DNA of 40,348 nucleotides from Tychonema sp. LEGE 06208 (GTDB lineage: Bacteria > Cyanobacteriota > Cyanobacteriia > Cyanobacteriales > Microcoleaceae). A program made the position numbers and the translations under genes. The notes beneath the pieces were generated by a model. It saw nothing but the letters and a program-made list of their open reading frames with translations. It was not told the DNA's origin and searched no databases. The DNA lies in contig NZ_JADEWT010000055.1 in the NCBI RefSeq assembly GCF_015207505.1, forward strand, positions 1-40,348, written 5' to 3'. Numbering within the stretch: the stretch's first letter is position 1; every line of letters begins with the position of its first letter. Below are positions 1 to 6,463 of this stretch, in pieces.

Positions 1-599
1 GTATATTTTGATGACAATCAAAAAACGTCAAATTCTCTCCCCCTCTCCCCTGATCCCCATCGGACCCTCAATCGCCATACACAATCTATATGAGCAACAG
101 CTTAGCGAACAATCTGAATTCATATTCAAGTTTAGCAACGCCCTCAAAAAAAAATCGGACTTGGTATTTGATACTGCACGCGCTAGCGATCGCAAAACTA
201 TTATACCACTTTCATAAAAGAGTGCTACAGTTAGTAGATATCACGATCGCAGCAGTAGTGTTGATTATAGAGCAATACGGTTTATTTAGGACGATGCAGG
301 CGGTAAAAGATTATGAACAATAAATATTCTTGTTTGCTTCGTTCCTATTTTCGGACAATCTTAAGTGAACCGTATTGAAATACAAAATCTTAAATAAACT
401 AACTATGATTATACAGTTGGTGATTAAAAACAGTCCCGACTTATTGTAAAATACTTTTCTTAAAAAGCCTGTAAACAGCAGAGAAAATGCCAGAACAACA
501 AGAAGTATTGGAGAAGTCTCAGGAGAATGTTGATTGCTAATTCCCTTGATGCACGATACAGAAGTCACAAATATCGGTTAATTTCGTTAAATCAATTAC
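1..599. other. gene-free stretch at window edge
   Basis: About 600 bases with no credible gene. Short open frames occur on both strands, but they overlap each other, are AT-rich, lack ribosome binding sites and show no recognisable family. The stretch contains one copy of a 20-bp dispersed repeat at 359-378. It ends at the right end of the tnpB element. Confidence 0.6.
359..378 (+). repeat. 20-bp dispersed repeat, copy 1
   Basis: TCTTAAGTGAACCGTATTGA occurs here and again, identically, at 6433-6452 just before the P-type ATPase. The flanking sequences differ, so this is a short interspersed repeat and not a duplicated gene region. Confidence 0.7.
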
Positions 600-770
600 A
601 CTAATGATTGGTCAACTACCCATCACCAAGCGGAGTACCTCTATGGTGTGGGCTTGTATCTGAGCTCCACCGCAATTCCGAGAATCTAGAGAGAATCTCA
701 GCTTTAGTTTCACGGCCCGACACATCGCAAGGATGCTGACAAGCTCCCCGTACTCATCCAGTCTTGCCGG
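600..770 (-). ncRNA. candidate omega-RNA (reRNA) of TnpB
   Basis: Inferred by analogy. In characterised IS200/IS605 elements the TnpB guide RNA is transcribed across the tnpB 3' end into the right end, with the guide just outside the element. Here the tnpB stop at 710 is followed by about 100 bases leading into the right-end hairpin, the expected position. The boundaries are approximate, and no direct sequence signature beyond the hairpin was identified. Confidence 0.4.
619..652. repeat. right-end hairpin of the tnpB element
   Basis: Arms 619-627 (CCCATCACC) and 645-652 (GGTGTGGG) pair with a single bulged T at 623. The loop holds CGGAGTAC at 631-638. This matches the left-end hairpin in stem plan, bulge and loop motif. 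Confidence 0.75.
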
Positions 771-1951
771 ACAAGCAACGCTCTCATGGCAATATTTCGC
801 GCACCAATCAAATCAGCGTGTAATTCATGACTACAACATTCGCATCGAAACAATAGTCCTTTGTTTGGTCTATTGCCATCCGAAGTATGCCCACATTTAG
901 GACAACTTTTCGACGTGTAATGAGCCGGAACTTTCGTTGCTAACGAACCATTTAGGTTAGCTTTGTAGTCAATATACCCGTGCAATTCGGAGTATGACCA
1001 TTTAGCTTTGTTTCGATTAGCCCCACGTCTCTTCTTGCTTGCCTTGTTGCCCGATTTAGTTCTAGTTCTGTCCCGGATTCCGGTGAGGTTTTCTAGTCCA
1101 ATCAGGGTGTTAGGCTTTGCAATATCCTTACTGATTTGGTGGTTCACATCAGCGATAAACCGTCTCTCTCTCCCAGATAAAGCGATTAATCTTCGCTTCG
1201 CTGAACGAGTGTCTTTACGCTGAAGAGTCATCCGTGCTTTATGGTAGCGGTTAGCTTTGTGTCTAACATCTGAACCTGAGTAGAATTTAGACTTATTTTG
1301 CAAGTCTGTTTCCACCGCTAAGTAGCGCATACCCACGTCAACACCAGAGACTCTAGTTATTTTCAGTGGGTCAATTTTAGGCGTTTCTACTTCGATGCTG
1401 ACCATTAAGTAGTAGACCTTAGAAGAACGCTGATAGACAATTTTAGCCGCTCCAATATGAGCATCATTGGCAATTAAGTCTAAATGCTTGTTGTAGCCAT
1501 CATAGGAGACAACTATTCGACCTTGCAGCGTGATAATACTCACTTGCTGCTCGGTCTTAAAAGAGTAGTCCTGTTGATAGTTTAGGGTACAAGTTCGAGA
1601 TATATATTTGGGGGCTTTGTCTAACCCTTTATACCGTCTCTTAGTGTAGCATGAAGCAATAGCATCGTTAGATTGTTTTACCTTAGTCCACAAAGTTTTG
1701 TAAGTTCCAGAAACTTGTCTGGGTACGTTGCAAGCCATTTGGGCTCCCAGTCCAAAGTTCACCCGCAGTTCGTTGTAGACCGCTTTTTGTAGCTTAGCAC
1801 CATTGCTGGTTTTACCTGCGTCAAAAGCGACTTGTGAAGTGTAATTCAAGGCATCTCGGTAGGCTAAAGTAGTCTGAGACACCAAAGCTTTTTGCTCGGC
1901 TGTCAGGTTTAGTTTTAGCTTGGCTGCGATCGCTTGGGACATTACATTCAC
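710..1951 (-). CDS. tnpB: TnpB RNA-guided nuclease (IS200/IS605 family accessory protein)
   Basis: At 413 residues it has the usual TnpB size. The N-terminal helical region is followed by a RuvC-like core. The acidic triad is visible: Asp205 in GVDVG, Glu287 in GLENLTG and Asp380 in HADLIGARN. A four-cysteine zinc ribbon (Cys350, Cys353, Cys370, Cys373) lies between the second and third acidic residues, and a Lys/Arg-rich stretch spans about 295-315. All catalytic residues are present, so the nuclease looks intact. Family members are RNA-guided DNA endonucleases that cut at the element's own target and favour its retention. ATG at 1951 is used; ATG at 1942 is an alternative. No tnpA is adjacent. 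A second copy, broken by stop codons, is at 9825-10127. Confidence 0.93.
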   Translation of the reverse strand: MNVMSQAIAAKLKLNLTAEQKALVSQTTLAYRDALNYTSQVAFDAGKTSNGAKLQKAVYNELRVNFGLGAQMACNVPRQVSGTYKTLWTKVKQSNDAIASCYTKRRYKGLDKAPKYISRTCTLNYQQDYSFKTEQQVSIITLQGRIVVSYDGYNKHLDLIANDAHIGAAKIVYQRSSKVYYLMVSIEVETPKIDPLKITRVSGVDVGMRYLAVETDLQNKSKFYSGSDVRHKANRYHKARMTLQRKDTRSAKRRLIALSGRERRFIADVNHQISKDIAKPNTLIGLENLTGIRDRTRTKSGNKASKKRRGANRNKAKWSYSELHGYIDYKANLNGSLATKVPAHYTSKSCPKCGHTSDGNRPNKGLLFRCECCSHELHADLIGARNIAMRALLVRQDWMSTGSLSASLRCVGP

Positions 1952-2042
1952 AAACTCTGGTGTTATCGTATTTGGTGAAAACTAATATTGCAATAGCGGA
2001 AATCAAAGATTTGCTCGGCAGTCAGGCCTGGCGCGCATTCCT

Positions 2043-2076
2043 CCCGTCACTCAACGGAGTACAGTTAGAGTGCGGG
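2043..2076. repeat. left-end hairpin of the tnpB element
   Basis: CCCGTCACTC (2043-2052) pairs with GAGTGCGGG (2068-2076), leaving T2047 bulged. The loop carries CGGAGTAC at 2055-2062. The same structure, bulge and loop motif occur at the other end of the element. Confidence 0.75.
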
Positions 2077-2131
2077 ACTCCTCCTGTCTAGTTGAACTTC
2101 AACATCCCAATTTTCGATTACCAATTTCCCA

Positions 2132-2647
2132 ATGACTCGCTTAGCCACAACAATAGAAGCCATACTTTACCTTAAAGGTCAGCCGGTCTCAATAGCAGAA
2201 ATTGCCGAGATTGCTAAGTGCGATCGACCTGCCGCCGAAGATGCCATTATTGAACTCATGTCTGACTCTTCCCGCCGCGACAGCGCCCTAGAAGTCGTCG
2301 AAACTCCCACGGGATACAGCCTACAACTGAGAGACGAGTTTGCCAATTTGATGCAAACTTTGATACCTCCAGAATTAGGTGTGGGAGCTTTGCGGACGCT
2401 GGCGGCGATCGCCCTCAAAGGCGGCATCGCGCAGCCGGATTTAGTGAATTTGCGGGGTTCTGGAGCTTACCAACAAGTGCAGGAACTGGTAGAAATGGGC
2501 TTTGTTCGCAAGCGGAAGCCTACCGACGGGCGATCGTATTGGTTACAAGTTACCGAGAAATTTCATAGGTACTTTCAAGTAGACCAACTCCCCAAACAAC
2601 TGCAAATTGACTTTCAGGCAAATTTGCACCGAAGCAATGACGAGTAG
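2132..2647 (+). CDS. scpB: Segregation and condensation protein B
   Basis: This 171-residue protein matches ScpB, the dimeric winged-helix partner of ScpA and SMC in the condensin complex that organises and segregates the chromosome. The N-terminal pattern (a short helix with AILYLKGQPVS, then a second helix) and a second winged-helix domain from about residue 80 (ALRTLAAIALKGGIAQPDL, then VQELVEMGFV) are typical. Length agrees with the compact cyanobacterial form. It is followed after 42 bp, on the same strand, by a DUF760 gene, so the two may be co-transcribed. The upstream side is the left end of the tnpB element, which probably separates it from its original promoter region; the start ATG lies about 50 bp from the hairpin. 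Confidence 0.9.
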   Translation: MTRLATTIEAILYLKGQPVSIAEIAEIAKCDRPAAEDAIIELMSDSSRRDSALEVVETPTGYSLQLRDEFANLMQTLIPPELGVGALRTLAAIALKGGIAQPDLVNLRGSGAYQQVQELVEMGFVRKRKPTDGRSYWLQVTEKFHRYFQVDQLPKQLQIDFQANLHRSNDE

Positions 2648-2689
2648 TTTGAAGTAGAATGTAGCCAGCCAGAAATTAAGAATCGCCAA

Positions 2690-3037
2690 ATGGTTTTTCA
2701 CCCTGACTTTGACCCAGACAATGCCCAACAAACCGCAGTCAACCCACTTCTGAAGTACCTCCAACACCAATCTCCCGAGGTTCTAGCCCGCATCGCCAAG
2801 TCCGCCAGCCCTGAAATCAAAGAAATTATCTCTCATAACGTCCAAGGACTTGTCGGGGTATTGCCTTCAGACAATTTTAATGTCCAAATCACCACCGACC
2901 GCGAAAATTTAGCAGGTTTGCTAGCTTCCGCGATGATGACAGGCTATTTTCTCAGGCAAATGGAGCAGAGGATGCACCTAGAAGAAAATTTAGCCAGCAC
3001 GAGTTCGATTAAACCAAACTCTCCTAAAGAAAAGTAA
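2690..3037 (+). CDS. DUF760 family protein
   Basis: A 115-residue protein recognised as DUF760, a family of cyanobacteria and plant plastids with no established biochemical role. Visible features are the N-terminal NPLLKYLQHQSPEVLARIA segment, the central IISHNVQGLVGVLP, and the ITTDRENLAGLLASAMMTGYFLR segment, with a charged C-terminal tail. There is no signal peptide or membrane span, so it is probably soluble. It follows scpB by 42 bp. A large inverted repeat ending in T5 (3116-3182) lies downstream and may end transcription here. No function is claimed. Confidence 0.8.
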   Translation: MVFHPDFDPDNAQQTAVNPLLKYLQHQSPEVLARIAKSASPEIKEIISHNVQGLVGVLPSDNFNVQITTDRENLAGLLASAMMTGYFLRQMEQRMHLEENLASTSSIKPNSPKEK

Positions 3038-3115
3038 ACAGATCAACGGTTTGCCGAAGCCATAAAGATGAATGTTGTTCCAAAAATAAACAATCCTGGA
3101 CGGACAGGGAATTAA

Positions 3116-3182
3116 GAAACCGGGTTTTTAATCCTATGTACCTCGCGACAGACGGAGGATTTTAGTAAAAAACCCGGTTTTT
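3116..3182. terminator. long inverted repeat between convergent genes (AAACCGGGTTT family, copy 1)
   Basis: The left arm at 3116-3129 (AAACCGGGTTTTT core) is complementary to the right arm at 3167-3182 (AAAAAACCCGGTTTTT), with a 37-bp spacer. Both strands end in T-runs, so it could stop both the DUF760 transcript and the converging htrA transcript. The same arm sequence recurs at 13163-13234, so this is a dispersed element. The terminator role is inferred. Confidence 0.6.
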
Positions 3183-3294
3183 GTGTCGGGAACGATCGAG
3201 CATCAGATTCATTCTCCCTCGCCATCTCCTCGCGCGATCGATCGTCCTTCTGTAAACTCTCAACCTGTATGCTGCATCCTGTCAACTGTTGAAA

Positions 3295-4521
3295 TTATCC
3301 ACCGGCGGGGCTAGCGGATACGGGAAAAGCACCCGGACGTACTTTAATTTTCTGAACTTGACCCAAACGGTTAATTTCCACTTCTAGTTCTTTGCCGACA
3401 GCAGCGTTTTCCACCCGTTCTTGCACGTCTCCGGGAGTGTTGACCGCAATTCCGTCAATTTTTTGAATCACATCTCCGGCGCGCAGGTTGGCTTTTTGAG
3501 CGGGGGAATTTTCCACCACTCGCATTACGGCTACACCTCGATCGAGGGTGATTTTATTATCTAGTTGTTTGTTGACTTCTGCTTTGGTGGCGGGAGTCAA
3601 GCCGATCATTTGAATGCCGAGATAGGGATGTTCGGCTTTTCCTTTGGCGAATAACTGATCGGAAACTCGTTTGGCCGTTTCGATCGGAATTGCAAATCCC
3701 AAGCCCTGAGCGTCGGCGCGAATGGCGGTATTGATGCCAATTACTTCGCCTTGGTCGTTGAGCAGGGGGCCGCCTGAATTACCGGGGTTGATGGCTGCGT
3801 CGGTTTGGATGAATCGGACTCGTTTGTCGGGGATGCCGACTTGGGAACTGGTTCTACCCGTGGCGCTAATAATGCCGACAGTCACGGTATTGTCGAGACC
3901 TAAAGGATTGCCGATCGCGATCGCCCACTGTCCGGGTACAATATTGTCCGATCGACCCAAAACAACCTGCGGCAGTTCCTTAGCATTAATCTTAACCACA
4001 GCCACATCCGTCAGCGGATCGACACCCTGCACCTTACCCTCAAACTCGCGGCCGTCTTTGAGCGTCACCTTCACAGTATCCGTACCGGAGACAACGTGAG
4101 CATTCGTCACGATGCGGCCGTCAGCAGTCAGAATAAACCCCGAACCGGTGCCGCGTTTGATTCGTTCTTCCGGCTGCGGCAAATTGTCCCCAAAAAACCG
4201 GCGAAACAAAGGATTTTTGAAAGCTTCCGGTACTTGATTCGTCACCTTGCTCGATGCGTCAATCCGCACGACTGCCGGGCCGACTTTTTCGGCTGCTTCA
4301 GCAATAAAATTAGGATTGGTGCGATCGACTGCGCGATTTTCTAGAACCGGAGGAGAAGCATAGGGCGGGATTTGCTGCCGCACCACGGGCAAAACCGATC
4401 CAGTTTCCAGATAATTTGGGGCTTGCAGGTAGCGATTCCCCAACCATCCGACGCCTCCGCCGATCGACAGCAAAGTCACATAAAGGGTCATTTGCTTAAA
4501 AGATAAACTCATATTTAACAA
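3295..4521 (-). CDS. htrA: HtrA/DegP-type periplasmic serine protease with PDZ domain
   Basis: A 408-residue S1C-family protease, the cyanobacterial HtrA/HhoA/HhoB type that degrades misfolded envelope or thylakoid-lumen proteins under stress. Residues 11-26 form a membrane-anchor or signal segment. The catalytic triad is clear: His142 in TNAHVV, Asp172 in LTDVAVV and Ser249 in NPGNSGGP. A single PDZ domain fills the C-terminus (about 300-395, with AGDVIQKIDG). Length matches the family. ATG 4521 is used; ATG 4512 (MSLSFKQ) is equally possible. It converges on scpB/DUF760, with a shared bidirectional hairpin between. Which of the three cyanobacterial paralogues it is cannot be decided from sequence alone. 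Confidence 0.92.
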   Translation of the reverse strand: MLNMSLSFKQMTLYVTLLSIGGGVGWLGNRYLQAPNYLETGSVLPVVRQQIPPYASPPVLENRAVDRTNPNFIAEAAEKVGPAVVRIDASSKVTNQVPEAFKNPLFRRFFGDNLPQPEERIKRGTGSGFILTADGRIVTNAHVVSGTDTVKVTLKDGREFEGKVQGVDPLTDVAVVKINAKELPQVVLGRSDNIVPGQWAIAIGNPLGLDNTVTVGIISATGRTSSQVGIPDKRVRFIQTDAAINPGNSGGPLLNDQGEVIGINTAIRADAQGLGFAIPIETAKRVSDQLFAKGKAEHPYLGIQMIGLTPATKAEVNKQLDNKITLDRGVAVMRVVENSPAQKANLRAGDVIQKIDGIAVNTPGDVQERVENAAVGKELEVEINRLGQVQKIKVRPGAFPVSASPAGG

Positions 4522-5166
4522 CTCCCGCTGAATACCTCATCCCCGCAGAAACCTTTGGCATCGAGCATTTTTGTCTTGGCCGCAGGTTAAGGAAGCGGGG
4601 CGAGGCTTACCGCTTCCTCAAGAACATAGCTGTTAACAGACAAGTGCTGATGTGCCCAACAAGCAAAAATTGCTTGATTTTCAAACAGCCAAGAAAACCA
4701 ATAATTCTTATCGTAACTTGGCTCGGCCTGGGATTTGCGGTATCGGGTGCGACTAGAGCTTTCAAATAGGCACTTTCACTAGGCGAAAAAATTGTCAATT
4801 CTCCCAAATGAATATTTTTTTCCGTGCATATTGACTTTTAAACGCTGATTTTTGGTCATTTGTGCGATCCTAAAGGTCGATCGCCCCTGTTAGGCGATCT
4901 TGCCGCCAATCCCGGGCCCGCCCCTGAAAATCTCGTGATTTTTTACCCCCACCGAGTCAAAAATCACAGTCCCGGACGATCGCGCCGGGTCAGGAATCGC
5001 TCGTTACCACGAAGAGCCTGGTAATGCAGGTGCGGAGGCTCTGCCTCTGTTTACCTCGCGGCTTCTGGATAGAGAAAAACGTGACCGATGTTTAAATTCT
5101 TAAATTTTCGTTCCTCAGAATTGTATTTTAACCCTCAACTATTGTCCTATAAATTTTACTAATAAT
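4522..5166. other. 645-bp intergenic region
   Basis: No gene is supported. It contains GC-rich, HIP1-like sequence around 4865-4990, a 9-bp stem (GTGATTTTT 4935-4943 with AAAAATCAC 4959-4967) and a small GAGGC/GCCTC palindrome near 5037. A 66-codon minus-strand frame at 4607-4807 has no family resemblance and was not annotated. The htrA promoter should lie at the left edge of this region. Confidence 0.5.
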
Positions 5167-5736
5167 CTAGTTTATTTGACTCATAAAATGCGGGTAAATT
5201 TTCCATCCATCTAGCACATAAAAGCTGTTGGGAATGTTAAAGATCGCCGTATTGCCTTGTACTCTAGTAGTTTGTAATTGTTGCCCTCCGGTTTCTAAAA
5301 TGATTTCCAAACCGTTTGGTGTTTGATTGATTCGCAAACCTGTTACTTCTACAATTGACTGAGATATTTGGACAACAGGGGCCCTGGAACTTGAATTGAT
5401 TCTGACGTTTTCCCTGGCATACAGTGCCTCAGCGCTGATAATTGGCAGTTCTATTTCGTTCAGTTTGGGAATATCTGCTGTTGCAATAGATGTTGCTTTG
5501 GTTTCGGCGGCTGGTTGCATCGCCCGATCGCCAGACGGCAATTTATCGAGGGTGCCGTCAGAATTAAGATGAAAATTAACCTCAGAATTCACCGGAAAAT
5601 TAAATTGTTCGTACTCCACAGATCGCGCTACAGATAAGTCAGAAGTTTCTACTTCCGATTTGTGCGCGATCGGCTGTGGGGATTCCCTCGCACTATCCCT
5701 CTTGGAGTTTAGACTAAGCACAAATTGACTCAGCAT
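5167..5736 (-). pseudogene. AMIN-domain fragment, likely N-terminal remnant of a TonB-dependent receptor
   Basis: The 189-residue frame has a low-complexity N-terminal half and a C-terminal AMIN domain (about 120-180: VEVTGLRINQTPNGLEIILE, then NTAIFNIPNSF). AMIN domains bind peptidoglycan or envelope components. In cyanobacteria they commonly sit at the N-terminus of TonB-dependent siderophore receptors, ahead of plug and barrel. Here the protein stops right after AMIN and no plug or barrel sequence follows in the next 600 bp. There is no signal peptide: the frame is open only a few codons upstream of ATG 5736, back to a TGA. The simplest reading is a receptor gene that has lost its signal sequence and barrel. 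A small stand-alone AMIN protein is the alternative. Confidence 0.6.
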
Positions 5737-5940
5737 GAACTGAGTCGAAGCGCGACAAGTATTGTGGGCGGCATAAGTTCACGGTACTCCATAGAACTTT
5801 TTGTCCCCGATGAGGTAAAATAAAATGCCCGATATTGTTGATATTATTGAAAGACGAGATCAGTGGAAAATCAGCGCCCGCCGTCAATCAAAGATTGAGT
5901 GAGACTGCTAAAGGACGCAGCCATAATGATTGGAAAGATA

Positions 5941-6012
5941 AGCCCGTGGCGAGATTTGAACTCGCGACTTCCTCCTTACCAAGGAGGTACTCTACCCCTG
6001 AGTTACACGGGC
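5941..6012 (-). tRNA. trnT-GGT: tRNA-Thr (anticodon GGT)
   Basis: Read on the minus strand this folds as a cloverleaf: acceptor GCCCGTG/CACGGGC, D stem ACTC/GAGT, anticodon stem CCTCC/GGAGG with loop TTGGTAA (GGT), and T stem GCGAG/CTCGC with loop TTCAAAT. The discriminator is T and CCA is not encoded. It lies downstream of tRNA-Tyr on the same strand, 57 bp away, so the two are probably one transcript. Confidence 0.95.
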
Positions 6013-6069
6013 ATAAAAGATTAAAAATTTTAATTTAACATTTTTAATTTTTAACTTTTATGTAAATTG

Positions 6070-6154
6070 TGGTGGGCCGGGCTGGATTTGAACCAGCGTA
6101 GGCGTAGCCAGCGGATTTACAGTCCGCCCCCATTAACCGCTCGGGCACCGACCC
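6070..6154 (-). tRNA. trnY-GTA: tRNA-Tyr (anticodon GTA)
   Basis: A class II tRNA with a long variable arm (GGCTACGCC). The acceptor GGGTCGG pairs with CCGGCCC through one U-G pair. The anticodon stem GCGGA/TCCGC carries loop CTGTAAA (GTA). The T loop TTCAAAT is canonical. The discriminator A is followed by an encoded CCA (6070-6072), unlike the other two tRNAs in the window. It precedes tRNA-Thr on the same strand. Confidence 0.95.
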
Positions 6155-6325
6155 ATTTGTACCCACAGCTATACACCTTAGCAGCTTCATCTTGATTTTG
6201 CAACATTACATTTACAATTCTAATCATTCGGCTCGGAACCGATAAGTCAGTTAGCGGTAAACTGGAAAATCGAACAGGATATTAAAAGTTAGGCATAAAA
6301 CAAGACTTAACGCTTTTTTGTGATT

Positions 6326-6378
6326 GCGAACGTCCGCGTGTTAGCGAAGCGATCCGTTCGCCGAAGGCGTTCGCGAAG
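6326..6378. repeat. GC-rich REP-like palindromic repeat upstream of the P-type ATPase
   Basis: GCGAACG (6326-6332) is complementary to CGTTCGC at both 6355-6361 and 6368-6374, giving two alternative hairpins. The GCGAAGC/TTCGCGAA words are characteristic of interspersed cyanobacterial repeats. It occupies most of the otherwise empty 6155-6463 region, together with a 20-bp repeat at 6433-6452. Confidence 0.55.
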
Positions 6379-6432
6379 GGTAGGAAAGCGATCGCAGTAT
6401 ATATTTTGCACCTGGTTTTACAGACTGAACAG

Positions 6433-6452
6433 TCTTAAGTGAACCGTATTGA
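6433..6452 (+). repeat. 20-bp dispersed repeat, copy 2
   Basis: Identical to 359-378. This copy ends 11 bp before the chosen ATG of the P-type ATPase, so it forms the ATPase leader. A TTG at 6449 inside it could be an alternative start. Confidence 0.7.
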
Positions 6453-6463
6453 GCTATAAAACA

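Larger units (their letters stand above)
598..2090 (-). mobile_element. IS200/IS605-type element carrying only tnpB (IS1341-like)
   Basis: The element is a full-length tnpB bracketed by two imperfect hairpins. The left-end hairpin is 2043-2076, upstream of tnpB, and the right-end hairpin is 619-652, just past its stop. Both have the same architecture: a CCC-x stem base, one unpaired T, a CAC(T)C/G(A)GTG upper stem, and a loop containing CGGAGTAC. Subterminal hairpins of this kind are the recognition sites of single-strand TnpA transposases of this family. No tnpA is present, so mobility would need a transposase supplied in trans. The exact tips are estimated and cannot be fixed without an empty site. 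A decayed relative lies at 9825-10127. Confidence 0.85.

Noticed and set aside
311-568. 85-codon minus-strand hydrophobic frame
   Set aside because: AT-rich sequence can give hydrophobic codons by chance; it overlaps a dispersed repeat and has no start signal.
4607-4807. 66-codon minus-strand frame upstream of htrA
   Set aside because: No family, no ribosome binding site, and codon use unlike neighbouring genes.
6155-6463. Magnesium riboswitch in front of the MgtA-like gene
   Set aside because: The region consists mainly of REP-like palindromes and a dispersed repeat; no M-box-like conserved pattern could be recognised.
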